In this document: positions 37,023-49,500 of the stretch, one piece after another
Layout: the number at the start of each line of letters is the position of its first letter
Position numbering within the stretch: position 1 is the first letter of the stretch
Assembly (NCBI GenBank): GCA_018806985.1
Contig: JADANN010000424.1
Location: forward strand, 492,501-556,500
Source of the DNA: Angiostrongylus vasorum
Lineage: Eukaryota; Nematoda; Chromadorea; Rhabditida; Metastrongylidae
Length of the DNA: 64,000 nt
Reading direction: 5' to 3'
Position numbers and translations under genes: made by a program
The notes under the pieces: model-generated
Seen by the model: the letters and a program-made list of their open reading frames with translations, nothing else
Database searches by the model: none
Told to the model about the DNA's origin: nothing

Positions 37023-37425
37023 ATGGCTCTCACGTCTAGGTACAGCGTAAATCCAATGATGCACACTTCAACGCTGAGCTCAGTAACAGAACATATGGTA
37101 GTGGAACTCCTCGCCCAAGCGAAGATTTATCGACAGTATCCGCCTGTCCCACCAATGAATGATGATACGTTCCTAATACAGTGCAACGATCAGTGGGCAA
37201 GTGAATTTTCTCAAAGAATATGGAATTGTTTGCCGTCTGAAGATGCGCGGATTCTTCTGTTTAACAGGTAACGATGCTTCTGAAGTGCGTGCTCTTGTTA
37301 TTTGGCCAATTTCGCTTCAAATGTCTGAAGAAGAACCAGGAATGAGATCGCTCAAAAGCGACGGCAATTCTACTAACATATTCGACATAAACGTGAAGAA
37401 CAAATCACTAATGGAAGGAGAATAA
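37023..37425 (+). CDS. Candidate small two-exon gene, or 3' end of a larger one
   Basis: Exon one runs from an ATG at 37,023 (or from a TCTAG acceptor ending 37,037 if it is internal) to 37,200 (GCAA|GTGAAT). A 67-base intron ends TTTAACAG, and exon two is 37,268-37,425 with TAA stop. The spliced frame stays open for 111 residues with protein-like content: VTEHMVVELLAQAKIYRQYP in the first exon, ALVIWPISLQMSEEEPG in the second. The intron has the size expected in nematodes. The stop is 118 bases from the stop of the minus-strand TRIM-NHL gene, so the two converge. I do not recognise the protein. Possible upstream exons around 36,230-36,330 and 36,790-36,930 were not proven. Confidence 0.4.
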
Positions 37426-37543
37426 GTAGAAAACGCTTCACTATTCTTGCACATTACAAACATGAATCATCTGTGAAGTCTTCATAAGCATCGAGTACCC
37501 GGGATACGGTGGAAACACGCAATGACCAACGGCTTCAAGCTGG

Positions 37544-40500
37544 CTACAGTGCTACACTTCCATCCGGGCGTGGAAGGCTGACACTGCGTTTGAACTGGTT
37601 GGGGGAGCGGACACCTGTAGCGGAACTGTGTGAGGGAAACACTCCTCTGTCCAGGTATTTGATCACTCGGACCTCACATCGATTGAAACACGCCACGAAG
37701 AGATCGTCACCCTAAAAAACAGAAAGAAAGTAAGTGGCGTGAAATGAAAACAACGCGTTCATCTAACGCTTCGTTGCTGAAATAAGCCTTTATAAGAAAT
37801 GTAGCATAAAAGATAAAGGATAAAGCTCTCGGCGTTGATCAATCCCTGAGGGATGCGCCATGCATTCAACTTCATTAAGTATCGTTGGATTGCATATCTA
37901 GCCTTTACAATTACTCGCTGTGGCCTACCGATGTATCGAGCCAGTGCTGCAATCCTCTTAGACAAGTCTGGTACCAATTTGCCGACCCCGGAGGGATGGA
38001 AGACTTGATGGGGCCATGGGCGCGGGGATCGATTCCACGTGTGTGTCGCACTGGCGCCTCCAACCACTGCGTCACACGCGCCGAAAGAAGAAATGTAGAG
38101 AGTTTAACAACCTATGGCAGGTTTTCTTTTAGCAGAAGGCAAAATTCCTTGCAGATGATTCATATGTTTCCCACCTTTCTTATCATTTTTTTTATACCAC
38201 ATTGACTTAATTCGTCAAGATCATAGCGCCGCAATAGTGTAAACAAATAAAAGTCGAAACGAAGACGGAATCCTGTATGTACTTCTTATGTGCTGAAAAA
38301 AGTTATGTGCAGGTATTATAAATGCAAGGAGCGCCCGTCTTGTCCCAGTTTTCATTCTCCGTCTCACTAAAGCAGGAAACTCGGAAGCACATTTAGCTCC
38401 AAAGGAAAAAAAAGGAAAAATTAAAACAGGAGAAAACTAGAAAATTTTCTGCAGCACTCTTCTCATCACAAAAAGTCGTTCCTCTATTGACAAACACATC
38501 ATCATTTTATCTTTGATAATTTAACATTGCAATTTGAACTACAGCTCCAACTGCGTTCCTTGCCGATTTAGGCTCCCCAAATCAATGGGTGACTGCCGAT
38601 GGCACTGATCGAAAGAACTAGCTGAGAGACGGGCGAAACGAAGGACCCGCACAGTGTGGTAGTGAATGCGTTAGCCCCCGAAAAGGGCAACAGCGCCTTC
38701 GTTCCCCACAGCAGACACCTGCGGTCCGAAGTTTTGTAAACATCTCAGCATCATTGTGTTTGATAATTTTCCCAACTTTCTTTTCGTCTTCACTTCTTTC
38801 TTTTGTCATCACTCCTTTTAATGACGTTCTTTCAGTATTCGATTTTCGCTATACCGTGCTATTCCATAAAACATGGGAACTTCTTATGATTAATTTTAGT
38901 GATATTTTCAATTAACCTCACCTTATTTCATAGCATAACTGAAGGTAAATAGAATGAAAAAAGTGAACCGACACTGGTGCTGATCCCCAGAGCTTCTTGT
39001 GAGTGCAGTCGATTGTCAAGATGGATCTCCTTCAGCCGCCGAATTCCTTTCACGCCGGACAGAAGGATCCAAAGCTTGCCGTTTGAATAATCTAAGACGA
39101 GCAGGTTTCCGTGCTGAAAACTGCAACACCATAACAAAATAAAGCAAGAAGCCATGGAAAGCAGTAAGCCGTCTCAAACCCTCTCTTTCATGAGTTGGTG
39201 AAACGGTAGACGAATGTATTACTGCGTTCTTATTGTTTCTCAGCAATCGCGAGGTTGTTATACAGCATACGTTTACTTCCATACAAAAACACATACATAT
39301 GAATAAACAAAATCTAAATCTCTACAAAATATTGGGAGATATCCCGCGGTGTATATGAGCCTCTATGCCAGTCAAAAAATTCTCTTACAAAAGACCGTCC
39401 TCTTCAAAGAAACCAAGGAAAGGATCAGCTCCTATTTCTGCATCTGCTGTGATATATTAATGTTTACAGGACCGTCTAGCGCAATGCTTAAAGATGCCAT
39501 GTAATACACAAGTGGACGCTGATATGCGCTCACCAGGGATTGGTTAACGCATCAAGCTTTTATGATTTGAAATTTTTTACACTAATAGTTTAAGGAAGAG
39601 TTTGGAACGAAAGAACTTGTAATATTTAGTGCCACGTACCACGTCGACAATGGCTGAAGCTGGGCTTGAGATGTGCTCGTAGAGTCTGTACGTTTTACTA
39701 AGGTCATATTCGTTAATGAGTGATAACGTATGGTCGACGACGAATAGTAGTAGACGGTTATTGGCGGCATCGCATGTGAGTAGCACTACGGCCCTAGAAA
39801 TGAATCTTGTAATTGAGATCATCTGTTTGTTGTCTGGGGCACTACTGTAGATTAGGGAAAAAACCAAGAGCGGTGGATGTGGCTCCCCTTCCAATTCAAT
39901 TTTAATTATTTACTCTCCGTTCGTATTATCCCCCTCCTTTAAAAAATAATGAGCTAACAGTTTATTGAATAAATACCGTAAGGTTTTCGGTGTACCAAAA
40001 TGGTCTTAATCAAGGTTAACTGGACGAAATAACGTCATTGCAACATGCTCGAGTCTGTTCTCCAACAGAGTCTCATTCGTCACCGTCAAACTGCATTATT
40101 GAACCAGAACTTTCCGGCACTCAGATATAGCGATGATTATGAGGCAATGGTCATGGAGATTTTTTTCAACTAATGGTGATTTGTCGACTATAAAAGAAGA
40201 ATTCTGCCAACTACAAACAGTTACAAGTATTATTTTATACCCCATATAATATAGCCACAAATATACTTCAACGAAGCGACAGAATAATGAAGACAAGACA
40301 GCGGAATGAAGCAGCCAACAAAAAGCCTCGCTGTTCTGTAAACAGCAAGAAGATGAGGACAAAACCATTGAAGAGATAACATTTGCTAAAATTTTTTCCT
40401 TGCTCCTGCCCGACCAAGGGAGCTGATGACGCAGCAGTGATCCCGTTCATTTCGTGGGCGGTCCAACCTACCCAGGCACTGGCTCGACACCCCCTCAAGC

Positions 40501-43492
40501 CCAAGAGGCCTATCACTCTCTAGGGTCGGGAAATTGGTACCAGAATTGTCTGGAACCGGATCGCGCTCTCTAATCCACGTGGAAATGTCCTAGCACGGTA
40601 TCTCAGGATTCCAAGGATAATTGACTCCACTACTCCACGACATTCACGATAGAGACGAAAAAAATTCTCAAGGAGCAGTAGAAATTATACCCAGAAAAAT
40701 TCTATGACTTTAGTGGACTATATATGTAAGAAAACAATCGGATGCAAGTGCTGGGGTCAGCACAGTGTGTTGAATGTGATTTCGGGTAGTGCAGTAGCAA
40801 ATAAAACAAAAATGTATATTACAAATCTCACTCTTGTGGAGGATTTTAGAGCGAAACTTTAAAACTCGTAGTCATGCAAGAGCGCTTTCCCACTCGGCAG
40901 GCAGAGAGCAAAACGCGGAACAAGAGATATTTTGCTTTCAAACGCAGACCTGCGCTCAAATGAGGGACTTCCTGCTTCCATAGAGCCGGAATAAATTATG
41001 CAGTGTGGATTGCACGCTACTTCTAAAAGGATGCAATGATGTTATTGAAAAGTACATAGAGTTCACGATCGAACAAATAGGGTCCACATCTACTCTGACC
41101 CACAAACAAAACTTTCGTGGTATGTCCCGACAACCTATAGATTCTCTAGCCAGAAATAATAAGAATAAAGTGCTTAATTTGGAGACTTTAGAGTTCTATA
41201 GAAGTCTATAGGCTGACGAAACAAGGAAGTATAACTTTAATGACGCTGAGATATTTGCAAAACTCCGGACCGCAGGTGTCTGCAGCCTCAGCTTAACTGG
41301 GTTCGTTGACGATTTGGGCCCCCCTGATCAATCCCGCTGACGGGTGATTGCTGATGGCAAGAGATCAATAGAACTAGGTGAGAGACAGCCGAAACGAAGG
41401 ACCCACATGGTTTTGGTGGTGAGCGCGCTACTCCCCGGAAATGACAATAGCGCGTTCGTTCCCAACCGTAGACACCTGCGGTCCGGAGTTTTGCAAATAT
41501 CTCAGCATCATTAAAGTTATATTTCGCAATACATACACTGCCGCTAAAAAAGAGTAGGCAGTAAATAATAAGTCAAAAATTGTGAAACAAGGAAGTATTT
41601 TTATGACGACATGCACGTATTACAACGCAAATAAATTAACTGCCAAATCATCAACAATCACCATATGATGAAAATTATGACCATACAACATTCTTCACGT
41701 CGACCATGACGCTGGAGAGGAATTCTTCCTTGGAACATGCCACACAACTATGAACACATTAGAAACAATGGCCAATCTCAAGAAGAAAACAAGAGGTAAA
41801 CATTCTACATGGACATGGACAAATTCTGCAAAGAAGATCATACCTTTAATAAGGACATCACTGAGGAAATCAACTTCAAAACTGGACCAGAAGAACATTC
41901 AAGAAACACCACTACGGTGGTCACAGATTACAGTGGAACTAGCAGGATTACCACTTGTCTGAAGTTATTATAAAGCTAGGATAATTGTGGAGACAAGCCG
42001 CAAGTAATCCCATCTTCAGAATCAGCTTATGAAGCTTTTCAACGAAGCGATAAAATGAATTTCCAGTGAAGGAAGAGGAACAATAGTTGGCTGCTGAGAT
42101 GGGACAGAGCATAGACAATACATCCAGTGTACTGCTAATTAATGGACCAATATGATTGATCTCCAAGATCGGGAATAAATGGTCAGAGTATAGATCGTTG
42201 GGATAACAGGTCTTTCAAGATAGCTTTTTCTCTTGGATGTTCAACATCTCAATCCGCTGAATTCCAAAATTGATGCAACGGGATTTGCTAGCATACTGAA
42301 TATATTCGTACTGAATAGAATGAATATCTCCGAACCATCGAACAATGTTTTAGATCATCAAGAAACTGATGTCGGTTTAGACTTTCTTTTGCGTATGTTT
42401 TAGCAACAATTTTTTTTCCTCCAGTGTTGTACAGTTCAGTGAAAAAATGTAGTAAGCAGTAAATAAAAGTTAACATCGTTATTTCGAGTACAGCATCAGC
42501 TTGACTGGGTTCGTTGCCGATTTGGGCTTTCCAGACCAATCTCGTTGACGGGTGATTGCTGATGGCACTGATCAATAGAAAACTAGCTGAAAGACGTGCG
42601 AAACGAACGACCAGCATGGTGTGGTGGTGAACGCGTTAGCCCCCGGAAAGGGTAATAGCGCTCTCGTTTCCACCGCAGACACCTGCGGTTCGGAGTCTTT
42701 GCAAATATCTCAGCATCACTGTGGTAATACTGGGATGTTTGCAAAACTTGAACACCAGGACAGATCCAACCGCTTTAGCATTTGCGGGGCCCGCGTGTTA
42801 CGCAAGCCACCACTGAGGCCCCTCGTTCCGCTCTTCTCTCAGCTCCTACTTGTATTAAGAATGTTAATTCCTGGTTATATATGCCACTTTGAAAACACAC
42901 GTTGAAATAGGACACTAATTGTCTAAAGACCTAACATACCAGGATCGGCAAGTCAGCATAACTGTCTGGTTGCAAAGCAGAATCGAAATCCAAACTCCCG
43001 GCCAACGTCAATGATGAAAAGCTAAGGACGTCGTGATATTGCCAAAACGTTAAAAATTGGTGAACCGAACATATGCTATCTTTCAAACAGAACTGCTAGA
43101 TAAGGCCCGTTGGCGACTGGCTTCAACCAGATATAAGGGAAAACCACCAAATCGAAAATCAGATATCTTCAGAAAGCTCATGAATGAAAGATACAACCAT
43201 TTCGATGTTCTTCAAGTGGGCAGGAACCATTGTGCATCTCTGGTACGTGACAGAGATTAGTAAAGACATTGTTAGCAGCTGCCCGAATTACTTGAAGATC
43301 AAGGAAAGCATGGAAGAGGTGACATGTCATATTAAATTCAGTCTGTTTTGTCGATTTGGAAAACATATTTTGTCGAAGTACAACAACCACAAGAATGCTG
43401 AAACCTCGGAACACCAGTTGAGCTTCGGACACACGATTACCCCTACCAGGGTGTCAACGGCCACCACAGCAACGAGGCCATTCCGTTGTCTC

Positions 43493-43557
<65 letters not shown>

Positions 43558-46500
43558 GTCTCTCTTCAGCCAGTTTTTACCCTATGGGTGCTATCAGCAA
43601 TCACTAGTTAACAAGATTTCGATTGCAGCTTCGGTCTAATTAGTTTTCACGCCTATTAGTGCTCTCAAATCATTCCCGAGTAAAAACATGGCTGAGAGAA
43701 AGATAAAGCATAGGCCTCGGTTGGTGTAGTGCATAGGGCGTCCGCCCTAGTAAGGTTCTGAGTTTTGGTCATATCATAGCACCACCATTGTAGTTCTAAC
43801 CAACATCGCATCTTGCCATCAAAAATGAATAGCCAGTAAATAAAAGGGGAGATATTTTATACACTTTTACGTTTTCGGTAACCCATATTTTATAAATAAG
43901 TGCTAGGGCAGAAATTGAAGTTACTTGTATTCCGCTTGGTCTTCGGCCACGCTCAAATATTGGTAGCGAGTTTTCCTTGATTCCTTCAACGTCTTCCAAG
44001 CCTAAAGTGGCAACTTCCATTGGAACAATCATGCATATATCGCACTGTCATTCTATAAAATCATTTTTGTTAAGTATAGCACTTTGAGACGAAGACACTG
44101 TATTGATAGAAATACCGTTCAATACACGAAAGACCTTTTTCCAGACTTAAAGTAGGCTAATCAGGCTCCTCATTCTTCTCCGGTACGGGAATCGCTACCA
44201 CACTTGTTTGGAGAAGCTCTATGCGGTTCTTCTAATTAATAAAGAAGAACGACAAACGTCAAGCGGTATCCAAACCCACATACGAAACCGAAACCCTCCA
44301 TGGACAATGCACGCGAGGAAACGAATCGAACGGAAGAAGCGATGGGATCCGCAAAATTCATGTGAAATATGGTGACGGAAAAGTGTTTAAAACAATGTAG
44401 TGCTTTACCTTTCTGGCCCTAACATAGCACCACAAGGCGCTCTTCATGTTGTCACCGCTGACCATAAAGAGCTGTCCACGTGGACCTATTGTCAGCCATC
44501 GTGTTCGACTCATCTCGATCTTCGGATCTTTCGGACACACAATCACCTAAACGGCCATACGTAACAAACGTAAGCGGCAACATCGACTTCTTTCCTTTTT
44601 TACTACTAGTATTTTACAGCTCTTTTTATCATTCATTTCAGCTCAGTGACGGAAAGAACAACATAGCGAACACTGAACTCCCAGATAATAGTGATATTAT
44701 TATGGAAAAACTAGGTCAACTTTTATCGAGTGTCAAATATTTCAATATTGCTGACTGATAATTTGAAAGCAGTGAGTGGAAAAATTTCTCAGTTCTCTAT
44801 TTAGCTTGATGTTGGCAAATACTTGCCGCGAACGATACTTTTCAGACATTGAGAAGGATGAAATTAAAAAACGCGCAAGTGCACTAGTCACGCAAAATGT
44901 CGAGTCGTTGTGTATTAAGGGAGTATGCCATCAGCCTAGTTAACGTCGAAATCATGTGCACTCGAGCGATGCCGTGGGGAAGATGACCTCAACTTCGCTG
45001 CAGCATTCTCTCCCTTTTTCTTTCTGTCTCACTCTCAAATACCACAGTTACTAGTGCGCACAGCCACTTTTCGTAGGCTTTGGCCCATCTTTTGTAGGCA
45101 TCTTGCAATATAGGTTCAAGAATAATTTCCAGTATAACTTGCCGAGCGCAGTGCATCAGAAGTACGGACTTGGGAGATGTATGGGTTCGGTCGCGATTAA
45201 GCTCATAGCCATTCTCCTCGTGGCAGACAGGGAGGAATGGCACGGATGTAGTAGAGCAACCAACCAGCTCATGCTTCTCGCCCGATTATCGTCGATCACT
45301 TCAAAGCCAGTCCATACTGTGAAATTAGCGACTGATGTTATAGTTGCTTAGTATAACACTACCAGTGGGGCGTGTGGCGCACTGGTCGGAGGCTCCCTGC
45401 AACACACGTGGAATCGATCCCCGCGTCCATGGCCCACCAAGCCTTCCATCCCTCCGGAGTCGGCAAATTGGTACCAGGGTTGTCTGGGAGGATAGCAACA
45501 CTGGCTCAATACATCGGTAGGCCACCGCAAGTCATTGTAAAGGCCAGATAAGTATTCAGTCACCTCCAAACGATGCCTAATGAAATTGAATGCATGGCGC
45601 ATCCTTCAGGGGATTGATCAACGCCGAGAGCTTTACCCCTTTTTTTTTACAACACTACTAATTATACTTTTGCGAGTTGCAACTGAATTAATATTTTTTG
45701 CACTAACACACTGATACTAACATTTTTTTAAGACTTTAAACGTATACGTTGTACAAAGATCTTTTCTTCTATATACCAATTTTCTAAAGGGCAACTTGCA
45801 TTGATTCTTCATTTCTACTGCTATATTGAACATGATTGAGCAACCGAATACTATATCAAGAAACTACTCCAGCTGGGACCTACATCGAGCTTCCTAAATG
45901 AATTAGCGATGTCGAAAACGTGCACTGATCTGCCCTTGGATTGCATTATACTGATGTACCTAAACATGAAAAGAGAAGATGAGGAAGAAATGAGTAGTGG
46001 CCAAAAAACAATGGAAACTGATGATGAACGAACAAGGACAAAGATGTATGAAAATATAATGGCTAACAGATGACAGCGGAGAGAAATGAAGGACAATGAG
46101 AACAAAATAACTGAAAAAAAAAAAACGAAACCAGGGAGAATGAAGTATATGGAAGAAACATGAAGGAAAAACAAAAGCGAGTTGGGATATTTGATTAGAT
46201 GCCGTGAAGGGATAGAAATTTAGAGTAATAAGAAGTGGTAGAGACAAAACTATGAACAAACGAAGGGAAGATAAAAGACAAAGATAAAACTGTGTTAAAC
46301 GAGAAAACGTACATCACTTCATTCATCTCATCGATGGTTACCGAGCTAGCCGATGAATTTTTAATCAGCAGATGCTCCTTTATCTTTCCATCGACATCGG
46401 ATATGTAGACACCTGAGGTGATTTAAATTTATTGCCGGTACAACACGTAACTTCAAAGACCGACTTTCTATCAACCACGGTATTGGTCAGTATTTCTGCT

Positions 46501-49500
46501 TTCCTATGAGCATACAAAAGGTTTCTCTCATACTACTTGTTAACAGTAGCTGATGTTTCGGCGGATTTCACCTTCTTTATAGTCTGGAAAGGTCAAGTTA
46601 ACTGCAATCTAGTAACCGAAATACCTCCATAACCTCAAAGCGCTAAGCATGAAACCTATTTTCCAACCGCAATGGCAAGAAATCAGCTTCTTCATACACT
46701 CAGCGTTTTCCATGAGTCCTCTATTCCACACGGAGGCCTGTTCCTGTATTCACACAAGAGGATAATGTTCCTCGCTCACGGTGATTTGGGAGTGATTGCA
46801 TGAGTTCGGGGGCACCGTTTATCCGATCTACTGTAAAGCCTGCGGTGACGAAGACATAGGCAAAACCAGTAGACCACCCGAAGTCCATAAAAGAACAGCT
46901 AGTGGGTAAGCTAAGACTTAAACCAGATACTCCACTTGGCGCGCGTAAGACAGAGAGATACAACGGAGATTTTGATGCAGAATACACTATTCTTGCACAG
47001 GAATCCAAAAATTCGGTGCATTTTGAGCGAATTCCAAGAATCCAGAGATGAACTACAGTGAGGAGTGCTGGATGATCGCGTGTGATCTCACACAATATCT
47101 CGGGCAGATCTATGAACGTGAGAGAGGCAAATTACCAACCCTTGTGAACTCTGTGCGGTTGGCTTCGTTCATTAATAGGAATAAGTGGAAGACTCATAGA
47201 AAACGGTGTCTAAAGACGCTGTTTCAAATGCGGTTGAAATATAGGTTTCAGGCTTTCCTGTTGATATTATGGAAGCATATGGCCGACGGGACTGCAGTCA
47301 ACTCCAGCTTCCCAGGCTCTGAAGAAGGGAAACTCCGCTGGAAAATAGTATAATAACAACTTCATGTGTGTGTGATCTTCAAGAAAGCAGCATTATATTA
47401 GTTGCGTTAAAGATGTATTAACCATAGAAACATTGTGAATTGAAATGTATGGAACAATTCGTTGAAAATAGCACACTAAATGCAAAAAGAGACATCTATA
47501 TTCCTTGTTAGAAATTTTGAGAACAGAACAGCAATGCTTGCCTCCGCAACTGTCTGAGATGGCTAGGTGATTTGGAAGAGTTTTCGTGGTGAACGCCTGA
47601 ACGCAGATAGGACGAGTGAGGAAGCTTTTGCCAATGCTTCGGAATCGTTTGCCAGGCTGATTTGCCACCTCTGCACTTGACATCCCCTCGCCTTCAGTCA
47701 TTGAACCGTTCACCGTGAGCGGTGTTGGCGTGGCAGCTTGAGATGTTGATGACTAAAGTGTATAGTGTTTGAAAAACGTAGGAGGAAGGTGAGAGAGAAA
47801 CGCACGACACAGTAGCAATGTTGTTCGACTAGTTAACGAACACAGCCATGTTCTTTTCAGATGACTATAAATGCCGGAATGACAGCAAAATATCGCACTC
47901 TAGTCATCACTGCGCTTTTTCTCCTTGAGCACACAATGACATAAAACAGCATAAGAGCATTTGCAAACAAAAACTGTTTTTATAGCATAAATTCCGCAAT
48001 GGACAACCTCATCCAAAATTACCGTTGTGAAGAGAAATCATTGAAAGCTTTGTCGGCTAAATCAACTCCTACTGATGGAAACAGTAGTGATAAAAGGATA
48101 AAGGACAAAGCTCTCGGCGTTCACCAATCGCTGAGTGATGCGCCATGCATTCGACTTCATTAAGCGTCGTTTGGAGGTGATTGAATGCATATTTGGCCTT
48201 TACAATGACTCACGGTGGCCTACTGATGTATCGAGCCAGTGACGCTATCCTCCTAAACAAGTCTGATACCAATTTGCCGATCCCAGAGGAATGGGAGGCG
48301 TGGTGGGGGCATGGACGCGGCGATCGATTCCACGTGGTGTTGCAGGGCGCCTCCGACCACTGCGCCACACGCCCCCACAGTAGTGGTAGAACGTCAGAAA
48401 CAGTCTTCAACGAAGCTGAGATATTTGCAAAACTCTGGACCGCAGGTGCTTACGGTGGGGAAAGTTTTGCAAATATCTCAGCTTCGTTGAAGTTATAATT
48501 CGCAATATATCCTGCCATCAAAAAGAGTAGGCAGTAAGTAAAAAGGTTAAAAATTGTGATTATAACTATAACCTCAGCTTAACTGGGTTCAATGCCGATT
48601 TGGGCTTCCCAGATCAATCCCGTTGACGGGTGATTGCTGATGGCAAAAAAGATGGATAGAACTAGTTGAGAGACAGGCGAAACGAAGGGCCCTGCATGGT
48701 GTGGTGGTGAACGCGTTACTCCCCGGAAAGGACAATAGCGCGTTCGTTCCCCACCATAGGCACCTGCGGTCCAGAGTTTTGCAAATATCTCAGCTTCGTT
48801 GAAGTTATATTTCGCAATATACCCCTGCCATCAAAAAGAGTAGGCAGTAAGTAAAAAGGTTAAAAAATCAGAAACAGTGTTGAAAAACAATAAAATACTA
48901 GTGATCAAAGTATTAATACACATGTGACTAGGCAACAGAATAGAATTTCACTGTTTTTCCTGATGAGCAAACAGGAGATTGGTATTACGGCATTTATTAA
49001 TAATACATAATAGCTGAGGTTTCGGCGGTTTCCCCTTCTTCAGAGCTCTGGAAAGGTCAAATTGACGTACATTCTAGTCAGCTAAACACTTTTTGTAACC
49101 TCAACAGACAAAGCATAACACATAAATTTCTAATCGCATAATAAACAGCTTTTTTTTAAACATCTAACGTTCTGTTCTTTGTAAGTCTTCCAGTTATTTG
49201 ATGAAGACCAGCCACAAAGAGTGTTAAAGGGGCGATGAATGCGCTTGGTCTCGGGTCAAAGAATCAGGCTGAGGTATGGTGCTGGGTCATGCGTGATCAC
49301 AAGATCCTCTTCTGTGCGGCTCATTTTTTGAATTTCTTGAATTCATCCAAACGCTTCGAGGGTTATAAGCACAGATGTTTTGGATTCCTGTGCGATGATA
49401 GCTAATTTTTTTCTTCAAAATCTTCTCCGTTGTGCTTCTGTGCCCTATGTGCCCCTAGTGGAGTACTTGGTTTCCATTTAAATTTAGCGACAATGTGTTC

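Noticed and set aside
48093..48870. CRISPR-like array from clustered repeats
   Set aside because: The repeats are dispersed SINE and family C copies in varied orientation and spacing, in a eukaryotic genome.
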